Shown here piece after piece: positions 53,320 through 62,925 of a stretch of DNA of 64,000 nt; the first letter of the stretch is position 1; every line of letters begins with the position of its first letter. This DNA comes from Terriglobus tenax (GTDB lineage Bacteria > Acidobacteriota > Terriglobia > Terriglobales > Acidobacteriaceae): contig NZ_JAGSYA010000003.1 in the NCBI RefSeq assembly GCF_025685395.1, forward strand, positions 930,001 to 994,000, in the 5' to 3' direction. The translations under genes and the position numbers were made by a program. The notes below the pieces were generated by a model. It worked only from the letters and a program-made list of their open reading frames with translations, made no database searches and was not told where the DNA came from.

Positions 53320-54570
53320 GTGAATCCTCTTTTGCATGATGAGTTCGTCGCACTCTGTGCTCTCTTCTACTCCGGAGAAATCACGGACGAGGAGTGGGCC
53401 TTGCTGCAGGTGCACATGGCCTATTGCGACTCCTGCCGTCGCACCTTCGAGGAGTACAGGCTCGTCGCACACGAAGTGATCCCCGCGATGGCCGCATCGG
53501 CTGCCGAGTCCGCCAATGGACCACGAGAATCCGCGGCCTCCCTGGACGATGCCGAGCGACGCCTGATGAACCGGTTAGATGCCGTTCCAAGGCCCCAGCC
53601 ATCCCGGGGCTCTAAGGTCACCCCCTGGCGCATCCTGAGTGGCACATTCGCTGCCGGCGTCCTGGTCCTTGTAGCGTTTGCCAGTGCGCACTTCATTCGA
53701 GGGAAAGGAGTGGGGAGACGGGAGCCGTCAGCTTCCACCACGACCGGGCAACTCCCGGCGCCACAGGCGGCACCACGCAGTAACACGGAGGAGTCGCCTG
53801 TACTGCAGCGCGATGCGAACGAAGTCGCAGGGCTCCAGCAGCAGATTCGTGATCTGGCAAGCCAGTCGGCAAAATCCAGCTCTGCCTCGGCGGTCTTGCA
53901 ACAGCTCCTTCAGAAGGAACAGGCCCAGCGCGAACAGCTTGCGTCTGAGAAAGACGAGCTGACGCGGCAACTCGCGAATGCCCAAGCGGGCATGCAAGCG
54001 TTGCAGGAGAAGCTGCGATCTGCCGATTCCAAGGCGGAGCAACAAGCGGTACAAGTCGCTGCCCTGGAAACAAAGGTGCATGCTCTGAACGTGTCGCTCG
54101 ACGAAACCAAGAGCACACTCAACGACAGGGAGCGAATGCTTGCGCTCGACAAAGACTTCCTCGCGCACGACCGGGACATTCGCGATGTTGTAGGCGCACG
54201 CAATCTGTATATCGCCGATATCTACGACACGACCGAGAGCGGCAAGACCGCCAAGCCGTTTGGCCGCATCTTCTACACCCAGAATCGGTCATTGGTCTTT
54301 TACGGGTTCGACTTAGAAAAGCAACAGGGACTAGGACGCTCCGTAAATTTCCAGGCATGGGGCAGCGGAACGGACCGTCAGCCGGTAAGCCTCGGTCTGT
54401 TTTATCAGGACGACAGCCATCAGCGCTGGGTCGTGCGATGCAGCGATGCGAAGACGCTTGCCCGCCTCAATATGGTCTTTGTCACTGTGGAACCCCCGGG
54501 CGGGAGCGGCAAGCCAACAGGCAAACAGCTTCTTCGCGCCTATCTGCAAATCAATCCGAATCATCCATAA
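53320..54570 (+). CDS. zinc-finger anti-sigma factor with coiled coil (module 2)
   Basis: 416 residues from a GTG at 53320 with AAAGGGA upstream; a TTG at 53287 in frame is an alternative. The ZAS head (LHDEFVALCALFYSGEITDE, then HMAYCDSCRRTFEEY) is followed by a membrane segment (ILSGTFAAGVLVLVAFASAHFI, near 110-130), a long Gln/Glu/Ala coiled coil (about 175-300) and a C-terminal domain resembling anti-sigma-K. Compared with module 1 the periplasmic part is quite different, so the two modules may sense different signals. Confidence 0.75.
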   Translation: MNPLLHDEFVALCALFYSGEITDEEWALLQVHMAYCDSCRRTFEEYRLVAHEVIPAMAASAAESANGPRESAASLDDAERRLMNRLDAVPRPQPSRGSKVTPWRILSGTFAAGVLVLVAFASAHFIRGKGVGRREPSASTTTGQLPAPQAAPRSNTEESPVLQRDANEVAGLQQQIRDLASQSAKSSSASAVLQQLLQKEQAQREQLASEKDELTRQLANAQAGMQALQEKLRSADSKAEQQAVQVAALETKVHALNVSLDETKSTLNDRERMLALDKDFLAHDRDIRDVVGARNLYIADIYDTTESGKTAKPFGRIFYTQNRSLVFYGFDLEKQQGLGRSVNFQAWGSGTDRQPVSLGLFYQDDSHQRWVVRCSDAKTLARLNMVFVTVEPPGGSGKPTGKQLLRAYLQINPNHP

Positions 54571-54669
54571 TCGACAGGGAGTGCGACACAAGAAAGTTTG
54601 GTACACATCGGTGCGGTCAGTTGTAGACGGAGTGTACCCCTCACTTCCGCCCCTTCGGAGCGCCTTTCC

Positions 54670-57600
54670 ATGAAGCGTTGCATTCTTTCTCTTGGTCTGT
54701 GTCTCACCTCTGGCCTTGCCCTATCTCAGTCGACAAACGCGACGATCAGTGGCGGTGTCGCCGATCCATCGGGCAAGCTCATTCTCGATGCCAATGTCGT
54801 CATCCAGAACGATGCGACAGGAGTTGTTTACTCCTCGAAGACCAACAGCGTTGGCATGTATCTGGTTCCGATTCTTCCCCCTGGCCACTACCACGTCCAG
54901 GTATCGAAGACCGGATTCAAGACCATCATCAAAGCCGATGTCATCCTGAATGTTCAGAGCGCCGTCGCGCTCAACTTCGTTCTGCCGGTCGGAGCGACGT
55001 CCGAGAGTGTAACCGTTGATTCCGCATCGCCTGTCATGAACACAACCGACGCTTCAGTATCTACGGTCGTGGACAGAAAGTTCGTAGAGAACCTTCCTCT
55101 GAATGGAAGGAGTTTCCAAGACCTGATCTCCATGACGCCGGGGATCGTGACGCAGAGCCCGCAGAGCACGTCGCAGGTGGTAGGGACGGGCGGCGATTTC
55201 AGCGTCAATGGGCAGCGAACGCAATCCAATTACTACACCGTGGATGGTGTCACGGCGAACATCAGTTCTGGTAATGCCGGGGGTGTCGCTGGACCTTCCA
55301 CCGGAGGCGCCCTCGCAGGCTCTACCGCCCTCGGCACGACGCAGAGCATGATTTCAGTCGATGCACTCCAGGAGTTCCGCGTCCAGAGTTCCACATATTC
55401 CGCTGCCTACGGGAGGTCACCCGGCGGGCAGTTCTCTCTTGTGACGCGCTCCGGGACAAACGTGCTCCACGGGAGCGCTTTTAACTATCTCCGCAACAAC
55501 TTCTTCGACGCCAACGACTGGTTCAACAAGTATTACGGTAAACCCACTCCCGCTGTACGCCAAAATGACTTCGGTGGCACGTTAGGCGGTCCCATCCTGA
55601 TTCCGTCGTTATATGACGGGAGGGACCGCAGCTTCTTCTTCGCCTCCTATGAAGGACTTCGGCTCAAGCAACCCACGGCCGCGACGATCCAGTATGTTCC
55701 CGATTTCTTCATGAGACAGCAGGCAGTCGCTGCCATGCGCCCCATCCTCAATGCGTTTCCGTTACCGAACGGTCTCGACTACGGGTCGTCGGCCAACCCG
55801 AGCCTTGCACAATTCATCGCCCCGTTTTCTCTCCCAAGCTCCATCGACTCGACCAGCATTCGGATCGACCACACGTTGGGTTCGAAGTTGACCCTTTTCT
55901 TCCGGGTCGGCAATACCCCCAGTTCCACGAAGAGCAGGCCGAATTTTGCTCTTGCGAACACAACAAGCAACGCACAGACCTATACCTTGGGCGCCAGCAG
56001 CCAACTCTCCGATCGCTTCACGAACGAATTCAGACTTGGGTATGCTCGCTCCGACTCCACCCAAACTGGAACATTGGATAACTTCGGAGGAGCTACGCCA
56101 ACTGATCTGGCAGCGGCGATGGGTGCAGGATCGTACCGTCAAGTCCTGCCTGTCGTCATCTTCTCGATCTCCGGAATTGGGTCTCCGCTTCTGTCCGAGT
56201 ACAACGCACGGAATGCTGGACGGCAGTGGAATCTGGTCAACACGTTGAGCGTCCTCAATCAAACGCACCGCTTCAAAATTGGTGTCGACGATCGTCATAT
56301 CAAATCGCCAATCTCGCCTCCCGACATGGAGCCCTACACCGTCTTCTCGACGACGCAACAAATCCTCAGCGGCGCACCGAGTACTCCGCTTGTCGTCCGC
56401 TTCTTGCCAGCGACTCCTCGCTTCCATCAGACGGGTGTTTTTGTGCAAGACGAATGGCGGCTGCATCCGCGGCTCAATCTTTCCCTGGGATTGCGTTGGG
56501 AATTGAATCCACCGCCGACCGAAGAGCACGGAAAGGATGCGTATACCCTCCGAGGCAACATCAATGATCCAAGCTCTCTCACCGTAGCTCCGCGCGGTAC
56601 TCCATTATGGAAGACCGGCTGGTATAACTTTGCGCCGCGGCTCGGCTTGGCATGGACGGCGCACACGCAACCCGGTGCCGAAACCATTGTGAGAGCGGGT
56701 GGCGGAGTGTTTTTTGACTCTCCGAATGAGGTCGCAACGCAGGGCTATAGCGGCCTCGGGTTTCGGGCGAACAAAATCCAGACGGGAGCTCAGGTCCCAT
56801 TCACGCCGAGCCAACTCGACATTCCGGTCACGGTGACCGCCCCCTATACGTCGGCAACGATTACAGCGTTTCCAGAGCATCTTCAACTGCCGTATACCTT
56901 GCAATGGAATCTCAGCCTGCAACAAGCGCTGGGAGCAAACCAATCGCTGACGATCTCTTATATTGGTGCGAATGGCAGACGCCTCATGGGGCTTCAACAG
57001 AAGAACTTGACGGCACTGAACGCGAACTTCGGTGCTATCCAATACTTTAGAACCGGGCTGTCCTCAAGCTATCAATCTCTCCAGGTCCAGTTCCAGCGGT
57101 CTGTGACGAAAGGCGTTCAGGCGCTTGCTTCGTATACGTGGTCACACGCTCTCGACTTCGGATCGAATGCAAGTGCGTTGCCGCTGCAACGTGGCAACGC
57201 GGACTTCGATGTCCGCAACAACTTCCAAGGTGGCCTGAGTTGGGAACTCCCAACGGTCGCGCGACATCCGTTGCTCCGCTCGGTATTGAATGACTGGGCG
57301 CTTGATCTCCGGGCCAGCACACGCAGCGCTTTCCCAGTAACGCTTGGCGGAAACCTCATCACTGATCCGACGACGGGAAGCCAATACGCTGGTGGCTTGA
57401 ACATGGTGGATGGACGTCCGACATTCCTGTCAGGGCCGCAATATCCTGGAGGGCGAGCGCTGAATAAAGCCGCCTTCAGCTTGCCGGCATCAGGGACCTC
57501 GGGCAACGCGCCGCGCAACTTTGTCCGAGGCTTCGGTTCCAATCAACTCAACCTGGCAGCTAGGCGTGAAATCAGACTCCATGATCCAGTCGTATTGCGC

Positions 57601-57783
57601 TTCCGAGCGGAGACCTTCAATTTGTTGAACCATCCGAGCTTTGGCTATGTCGACCCCACCTACACTAGCGCCACATTTGGCCAGGCGACAAAGATGCTGA
57701 ATGCAAGTCTCGGCACAGTGGCCTCGCAATATCAACAGGGCGGCGCTCGCTCCATGCAGTTCGCCGTGAAGTTGGTCTTCTAG
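54670..57783 (+). CDS. Oar-like TonB-dependent receptor (module 2)
   Basis: 1037 residues from the ATG at 54670, where the signal peptide (RCILSLGLCLTSGLALSQ) begins and GGAG lies upstream; the frame is open earlier without support. Domain order equals module 1, and DNA near 55010-55170 is almost the same as 44395-44560, around LPLNGRSFQDLISMTPGIVT. It ends MQFAVKLVF. The N-terminal domain and barrel loops differ more, consistent with a shared origin and similar but not equal ligands. Confidence 0.88.
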   Translation: MKRCILSLGLCLTSGLALSQSTNATISGGVADPSGKLILDANVVIQNDATGVVYSSKTNSVGMYLVPILPPGHYHVQVSKTGFKTIIKADVILNVQSAVALNFVLPVGATSESVTVDSASPVMNTTDASVSTVVDRKFVENLPLNGRSFQDLISMTPGIVTQSPQSTSQVVGTGGDFSVNGQRTQSNYYTVDGVTANISSGNAGGVAGPSTGGALAGSTALGTTQSMISVDALQEFRVQSSTYSAAYGRSPGGQFSLVTRSGTNVLHGSAFNYLRNNFFDANDWFNKYYGKPTPAVRQNDFGGTLGGPILIPSLYDGRDRSFFFASYEGLRLKQPTAATIQYVPDFFMRQQAVAAMRPILNAFPLPNGLDYGSSANPSLAQFIAPFSLPSSIDSTSIRIDHTLGSKLTLFFRVGNTPSSTKSRPNFALANTTSNAQTYTLGASSQLSDRFTNEFRLGYARSDSTQTGTLDNFGGATPTDLAAAMGAGSYRQVLPVVIFSISGIGSPLLSEYNARNAGRQWNLVNTLSVLNQTHRFKIGVDDRHIKSPISPPDMEPYTVFSTTQQILSGAPSTPLVVRFLPATPRFHQTGVFVQDEWRLHPRLNLSLGLRWELNPPPTEEHGKDAYTLRGNINDPSSLTVAPRGTPLWKTGWYNFAPRLGLAWTAHTQPGAETIVRAGGGVFFDSPNEVATQGYSGLGFRANKIQTGAQVPFTPSQLDIPVTVTAPYTSATITAFPEHLQLPYTLQWNLSLQQALGANQSLTISYIGANGRRLMGLQQKNLTALNANFGAIQYFRTGLSSSYQSLQVQFQRSVTKGVQALASYTWSHALDFGSNASALPLQRGNADFDVRNNFQGGLSWELPTVARHPLLRSVLNDWALDLRASTRSAFPVTLGGNLITDPTTGSQYAGGLNMVDGRPTFLSGPQYPGGRALNKAAFSLPASGTSGNAPRNFVRGFGSNQLNLAARREIRLHDPVVLRFRAETFNLLNHPSFGYVDPTYTSATFGQATKMLNASLGTVASQYQQGGARSMQFAVKLVF

Positions 57784-57857
57784 CGCCCCGCTTGCCAAAT
57801 CGACGATAGTTCCTCACTCTCCACGAACCTACGCTCCCCGAGCGATGGAGGCTTTCG

Positions 57858-60254
57858 ATGAAAGCATCGCCTTTCTGCGTTCTCATGTTGTCTCTCGTGT
57901 GGCCTATCTACTCCGCACTTTCGCAGCAGCGTGCGTTTTCTGTCGTCGATGACATTGCAATGGTCCGCTTCAGCGACCCCTCTCCAGAGGAAAGCGATGC
58001 AGCGGCGAAGAGCGCCAGTATGTCACCGGATGGAAGGCACATCGCGGTTGTAACGACGAGGGGCCTGCTCGACTCGAACCGGATCGAGTCGAGGATCTCT
58101 GTCTTTGCAGTCTCTGACATACAACGCCTTCTGCGTGATCCGCTTCAGAAGTCCATCCAGCCTCGCCTCGTCGCAACCATCGCGTCGTTTCCGCACCACG
58201 AACAGACGGTACCGTACGCACCAGTGATCAAGGATCTTCGCTGGTCAGCAAATGGAAAACTCCTCTATTTCAGAGGCGAAAGTCTCAGGGGCGCCTATCA
58301 ACTGTATCGGGCAAACACCGATGGGAGTGGGTTCCATCGTCTGACACCCGAGACCTTCAGTGTCAACCAGTTCGACATGACGAACAGTAGAGTCGTCTAC
58401 ACGTCTGCCCGAATTGGCCTCACGATCCCAGAGCGGGGCACCATCCTCAATGCAGACGCACTGGACGTAACCGGGTCCCGTCTCATCAATATTCTGTTCC
58501 CAGGGCAGATGGCATCTTATGAACCGGAAAGGTTCACCCTGTCTTTCTTCGAGAAGAACGAAAGCAAGACGGTGCCGCACCACGTCCCTGGCTTCTCAGT
58601 TGCGGAACTGTCCACGCTGCTGCACTTCCTTCCGTTTCGCGTATCGCCGGATCGACGCTATGTGCTTTTAACTGCACCGGCGGAATCTGTTCCCGACCAC
58701 TGGAGGCAGTATGATCCAGCCCCTTCCTTCGAACATCGGCGACTGAGTAGCAACGATCCTGACCTTGTCAAAGCCAATAACCCTCTTCGCCCGCGACGAT
58801 ATTCATTGATCGACCTAGCGACCGGCAAGCTCACTCCACTTCTTGATAGCCCCAATGCCTGGATCCTTGGCTATTTTGCCGATAGTAACAACGCAGCATG
58901 GGCTGACGACAGCAGCCGAGTGCTGGTCACCAACACCTTCTATCCGCAGGCGCCAGACGAGGCCAACGCTTCCGAGCAACATCCTGAACCATGCGCGGTG
59001 GCCAGTGTTGATCTGCCGAACCTCAAGCCGCGCTGTCTCTTCTTTGAAACGAAACACGCCACGTCGACTTCTGTTCATGTGGACGATGTTTCGTTTGGCC
59101 ACAACCGGGACGAGGCCCAAGTCCTGCTCCGGACGGGAGGAGCACAGTACGTGGTGAAGACATATGTGCTCCAGGGCAAGGACTGGAAACCTGTCGCAGA
59201 GGGGCCGGTCATGGATACGAAGCCGCTCACATTCGGCGCTCCCAGAACACATTCTGGATCGAAAACGCCGCCCAGAGTATTCGTCAAGCAGGGCCTTAAT
59301 GAAAGACCCACCCTCTGGGCGAAAGATCCGAACACAGGAGCGGCGCGTCAGATTTGGGACCCCAATCCTCAACTGCAACATGTGAACCTCGGCGAAGCGA
59401 GTGTCTATCACTGGAAGGATGAATCAGGCAGCGGTTGGACGGGTGGACTTGTGAAGCCTGTGTCGTACGTCGCAGGCCAACGCTATCCTCTCGTGATCCA
59501 GATGTATCAATTTCACGAAAACCAATTCCTTACCGATGGAACGGACCCGACCGCATTCGCGGCAAGGCAGCTCGCGAGCGCGGGCTTCATGGTGTTACAG
59601 ATCAGAAAGAGACCAAGCGTTCTTTCCGAAGAGGACCCCAAGGTTCACCTTGAAGCCTATCGAAGTGCCATCAAAAGCCTATCCGACGCCGGGCTGGTCG
59701 ATGCGAGCAACGTCGGCGTCGTCGGCTTTAGCTGGACTTGCTGGTATGTCATCAACGCACTCATCAAGGCTCCTCAACTCTTCCGGGCAGCGACGATCGC
59801 TGACGGACTGGATAACAGCTACATGCAATATTTGATCTTTGGGCCGGGGCCGCCGGTCACGCATGAACAGATGGATACGATTCGAGGAACGAGTCCATTT
59901 GCTGCCGGCTTGCAAAAGTGGGTCGAGGACGCCCCGGGCTTTCACCTTGATCAAGTGCAGACTCCTGTTCGCATCGAAGCCATCAACCCTTCCTCAATCC
60001 TGCAAGAGTGGGAACTGTATGCCTCCCTCGCGATGCAACACAAACCTGTCGATATGATTTATTTCCCGGCAGGAACCCATATCCACCAGAGACCGCTCGA
60101 ACGATTGGAGTCGCAGCAGGGCAACATCGATTGGCTTCGCTTTTGGATGCAAGGGTATGAAGATCCCGCGCCTCGAAAGCGAGCGCAGTACGAGCGCTGG
60201 CACATGCTAAAGGAGTCCTTGAAACGGGATCGCTCTGGTATGGGAATCGAGTAA
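57858..60254 (+). CDS. S9-family lasso-isopeptidase-like hydrolase (module 2)
   Basis: 798 residues with GGAGG before the ATG. A signal peptide is present (ending SALSQ). The catalytic part has the same GFSWTCWY motif and RIEAINPSS with Glu, then PAGTHIHQRP. Comparison with module 1 shows that the first His of PHGTHIH is not conserved (Ala here), so the catalytic His is one in THIH. It is followed by a hairpin and then, convergent, precursor peptide 2. It is the parallel of the gene at 47233. Confidence 0.72.
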   Translation: MKASPFCVLMLSLVWPIYSALSQQRAFSVVDDIAMVRFSDPSPEESDAAAKSASMSPDGRHIAVVTTRGLLDSNRIESRISVFAVSDIQRLLRDPLQKSIQPRLVATIASFPHHEQTVPYAPVIKDLRWSANGKLLYFRGESLRGAYQLYRANTDGSGFHRLTPETFSVNQFDMTNSRVVYTSARIGLTIPERGTILNADALDVTGSRLINILFPGQMASYEPERFTLSFFEKNESKTVPHHVPGFSVAELSTLLHFLPFRVSPDRRYVLLTAPAESVPDHWRQYDPAPSFEHRRLSSNDPDLVKANNPLRPRRYSLIDLATGKLTPLLDSPNAWILGYFADSNNAAWADDSSRVLVTNTFYPQAPDEANASEQHPEPCAVASVDLPNLKPRCLFFETKHATSTSVHVDDVSFGHNRDEAQVLLRTGGAQYVVKTYVLQGKDWKPVAEGPVMDTKPLTFGAPRTHSGSKTPPRVFVKQGLNERPTLWAKDPNTGAARQIWDPNPQLQHVNLGEASVYHWKDESGSGWTGGLVKPVSYVAGQRYPLVIQMYQFHENQFLTDGTDPTAFAARQLASAGFMVLQIRKRPSVLSEEDPKVHLEAYRSAIKSLSDAGLVDASNVGVVGFSWTCWYVINALIKAPQLFRAATIADGLDNSYMQYLIFGPGPPVTHEQMDTIRGTSPFAAGLQKWVEDAPGFHLDQVQTPVRIEAINPSSILQEWELYASLAMQHKPVDMIYFPAGTHIHQRPLERLESQQGNIDWLRFWMQGYEDPAPRKRAQYERWHMLKESLKRDRSGMGIE

Positions 60255-60267
60255 TGGAAAGAACGAT

Positions 60268-60300
60268 CCGGTCCTTCGGTAAGACGCACCGAAAGACCGG
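60268..60300 (-). terminator. hairpin between isopeptidase 2 and peptide gene 2
   Basis: CCGGTCCTTCGGT and ACCGAAAGACCGG pair at 12 of 13 positions (the remaining pair is a wobble on the minus strand) over a 7-base loop. The minus strand runs on into ATCGTTCTTT. It may end the transcripts from both sides. Confidence 0.55.
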
Positions 60301-60334
60301 ACTGGTTGATCGTCAAGAGCACATCTTGATCGGC

Positions 60335-60469
60335 CTACTCGTCGGCTTGGTAGGCAGGACCATTGGTGAAGAAGACGCTGCCCATCTCTTGCTGCCCTGC
60401 GCCTTTCTGATTCTTGATCGCAGAGACAGCACGGAAAGTACCGGTGATTTGCGGACAAACGTAACGCAT
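60335..60469 (-). CDS. putative lasso-like RiPP precursor peptide 2
   Basis: 44 residues from an ATG with a strong ribosome site (GAGAGG, nine bases before). Y3-V-C-P6 then I8 and G10-T-F12 match the Y-x-x-P-x-L...G-x-F leader motif read by lasso RRE proteins, though spacing is shorter by two. The end is T35-N-G37-P-A-Y-Q-A-D-E44. A T two residues before G37 fits the lasso cleavage rule, but a core from G37 has only eight residues and no tail; E28 could instead close a ring in a longer core. It lies 3' of the cyclase gene on the same strand. Confidence 0.65.
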   Translation of the reverse strand: MRYVCPQITGTFRAVSAIKNQKGAGQQEMGSVFFTNGPAYQADE

Positions 60470-60594
60470 AAGATGGTTCCTCTCTTTTGTTTCGAATTTC
60501 CGTGCGATTCAGATCGTCTCCGATCTGTCCGCCCGGACTTGATGGCCCTACCAACGCGGCCAAACTCGGTTGGAGCAAAGCCCATAAGGTTCAC

Positions 60595-62463
60595 TCAAGG
60601 GCGAAGCAGAGACTCTTGGCAGTCACTTGCTTTCAGCCAGAGCTCATATGCGATCGTTCTCAAAAGTGGCTGATACCATTCCGCACTCCCTGCTGCGGTA
60701 CGCTTCAGTTCATCGAGCAATGCAGTCACATCCACGAGCCCTCGACGACCGATCTCGGAAGACTCCAGGACATGCTGAAGCTTGTGATAGGCCTGACCTA
60801 TCGCATTCAAAGGGGCGCGAAGTTGATACGCTTTGCGTCGCCGTTCCAGAATCTCGGGTGGGACGATCGAGCGCAGGGAGCGCCGCATCAAAGACCGCCG
60901 CCTTCCTGGCCGCAGCAACTGCTCGCGCGGAATGCTAAACAGATAGTTCACCAGATCTTTATCGAGCATGGGATATAGGTATTCCGGTCGGAACAGAACT
61001 TGCGGTATCGCATGCGGAAGACCCTCCAGAACGGAGGACCAGGTGGATGCATTGACCAGACAATGGGGAGCGACTCCGAGCCGGCGATGGGTCATTCCTC
61101 GAGGTCCGACCGAATCCTGAACGTGACGGCGAAGCCGGAATGACATCCACGGCGGCAGCTTGCGAGAAGGCGAGTTCCTCTGCAGATACAAGCGGTGGGT
61201 GTAGAGAGCCGTCTCGCAGAGGGTGAAGATGATTGGGTTTCGGTCAACGAGAGACCATCGTAGGGATTGGGAAATGAGCCTACGAAGATCTCCCGAAACG
61301 AGATGGTCCGCAAGTTCGGGGAGCGGGTTCGGAACGCCTCCCATGACCTCATCTCCACCAATCCCGGACAGGAGGCTCCTATATCCCTTTTGCGAAACGA
61401 GCCGGAATAGCTTGCGTTCCTGCGTGACGGAGAAGCTGTCGGCCCCTGGCACGCGATAGACTCCATCGTCAACATAAGGCGGATCAAACGTTCGCTGAGA
61501 AAAGGCGTTATTGATATGAATTCCTGCTTTGCCGCGACGAGCCTCGGTGAGGGTGAAGTATGGCCTCTCGTTCAGAGAGGCCTCGGAGTCGTCGAAATAC
61601 GAAAGTGTATCGAGGATCTCCGCGTGAGGATCGGCAGCACGGCGAAGACAGTCGGACATACAGACAATCGAGGTCGAATCCATTCCCCCACTCAGTTGCG
61701 CAAGTATCGGCGCACCCGGTCCTGTACGCCGCGTGACGGCCTGCCCGAATAAGGCGAGAAAATGTTCCTCATACTCTGCATCGTGCTTGTATCGAGTTGT
61801 GCCGGTGGTCACGGGGTTCCAATGGGTACGCCGAATCATCCCGCGGTGGCCGAAGGCAATGGATTGTCCGGGGAGAACGGAAAAGATTCCCTCATAGGGA
61901 GTGAGATCTCCGATCGGGAGGTGGGCCAGGTAGGAGGCAGCATACGGTTCCGAGAGCCGAACGTCTCCCTCTGCGGACAGGAACGGTTCAAGATACGTGG
62001 ACCATAGAACTCGGTGAGGTAACTGCTGGTAGTAGAGCGTTCTGCTTCCTGCGTGGTCTCGCGCAAGAAAGAGTCTCTGATCTCTCGTGGACCACAGCGC
62101 CATGGCCCAATCGCCGGTGAAGCGCTGGAAACAGTTTTCTCCCCAGTGCTCGAAGGCTGCCAGCACGATCTCGGAATCGGAACGATCGACAGAATTGATT
62201 CCAAGCTCACGCGCAAGTTCTTGGTAGTTGTCCAAACGTCCATCAAAGCCGAGGATGTTCCCGCGGATGTCGGCGGAAGGGCCAGCATCCATCGCGGAAC
62301 GTTCATGACTGATATAGGGCTGAACGCACATGGCCAACCGGCCGCTCATATAGACCTTGCCCGTGGCCGTGGCGAACCGCTCGGTCGAAAGCGAGAGATG
62401 GCGTAACTCGGACTCGGAGGCGAACGCTTCCGGATCATGCAACAACCCCAGCAGAATGCTCAT
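60595..62463 (-). CDS. asparagine-synthetase-like lasso cyclase (C protein)
   Basis: 622 residues. The C-terminal synthetase domain shows the PP-loop LAQLSGGMDSTSIV (near 245) and LLSGIGGDEVMGG (near 362), which activate a carboxylate with ATP. The N-terminal glutaminase-like part starts MSILLGLLHD and lacks the Cys2 needed to use glutamine, so it is not a true asparagine synthetase and fits the lasso C family that makes the macrolactam. It starts 11 bases after the B2 gene. The tail to 60595 shows no odd features. Confidence 0.85.
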   Translation of the reverse strand: MSILLGLLHDPEAFASESELRHLSLSTERFATATGKVYMSGRLAMCVQPYISHERSAMDAGPSADIRGNILGFDGRLDNYQELARELGINSVDRSDSEIVLAAFEHWGENCFQRFTGDWAMALWSTRDQRLFLARDHAGSRTLYYQQLPHRVLWSTYLEPFLSAEGDVRLSEPYAASYLAHLPIGDLTPYEGIFSVLPGQSIAFGHRGMIRRTHWNPVTTGTTRYKHDAEYEEHFLALFGQAVTRRTGPGAPILAQLSGGMDSTSIVCMSDCLRRAADPHAEILDTLSYFDDSEASLNERPYFTLTEARRGKAGIHINNAFSQRTFDPPYVDDGVYRVPGADSFSVTQERKLFRLVSQKGYRSLLSGIGGDEVMGGVPNPLPELADHLVSGDLRRLISQSLRWSLVDRNPIIFTLCETALYTHRLYLQRNSPSRKLPPWMSFRLRRHVQDSVGPRGMTHRRLGVAPHCLVNASTWSSVLEGLPHAIPQVLFRPEYLYPMLDKDLVNYLFSIPREQLLRPGRRRSLMRRSLRSIVPPEILERRRKAYQLRAPLNAIGQAYHKLQHVLESSEIGRRGLVDVTALLDELKRTAAGSAEWYQPLLRTIAYELWLKASDCQESLLRP

Positions 62464-62474
62464 GGCGACCTCGC

Positions 62475-62885
62475 TTAGCAGCGCTCCAGCACTTCAAACA
62501 TCTCCGTGATGTAAGGCCTATCGTTGACGACTCGACCCTCAACTTCCACCCAGGCATGGGATTGGAATGGAAGGAGCTGTGCGCCGATGACCAACTCTGC
62601 GTCCCAGCTATAGCGGCGCAGAAGGACAGCCAGGGCAGCCGAACGTTGCAGGCACAGCACACGTTTGAAATAGAAGACACAGGCAAGATCCATCGCATGG
62701 GATAACATGCTGTCGTTCTGTAGTGCCCTGGATGTGTGCCGTATCGTCTGCGCCCGAACGACGGTGTGAACTCTCTGAAATCCGCGGGCGCGCATGAGCC
62801 AATCGAAATAGGCCAACAGCAGCCAGCTCTCAACAACCCGTCGTCTCATGACTCGCCTCCTGATGTTCTCGCACAGTGCATGCAT
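62475..62885 (-). CDS. transglutaminase-like lasso leader peptidase (B2)
   Basis: 136 residues. The pattern CLQRSAALAVLLRR (Cys near 86) and QSHAWVEVEGRVVND (His near 117, Asp near 127) gives the Cys-His-Asp triad of the lasso B2/Transglut_core3 proteases that remove the leader. No RRE (B1) domain is fused to it, so a separate B1 gene is expected; none is seen in the window and it could lie to the right. Gene order kinase-B2-C-precursor with tight spacing suggests one operon. Confidence 0.82.
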   Translation of the reverse strand: MHALCENIRRRVMRRRVVESWLLLAYFDWLMRARGFQRVHTVVRAQTIRHTSRALQNDSMLSHAMDLACVFYFKRVLCLQRSAALAVLLRRYSWDAELVIGAQLLPFQSHAWVEVEGRVVNDRPYITEMFEVLERC

Positions 62886-62925
62886 AGAACTCGTGTACGA
62901 CCTTGCCGACGAAGACCCTTCGCAA

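Noticed and set aside
47233-60254. S9 hydrolases as ordinary dipeptidyl peptidases
   Set aside because: The nucleophile motif is GFSWTCW instead of GxSxGG and the context is a receptor plus cyclase plus peptide locus; not excluded without a tree.
60595-62463. True asparagine synthetase B
   Set aside because: The N-terminal Cys needed to use glutamine is absent, and the B2 protease and short peptide genes are adjacent.
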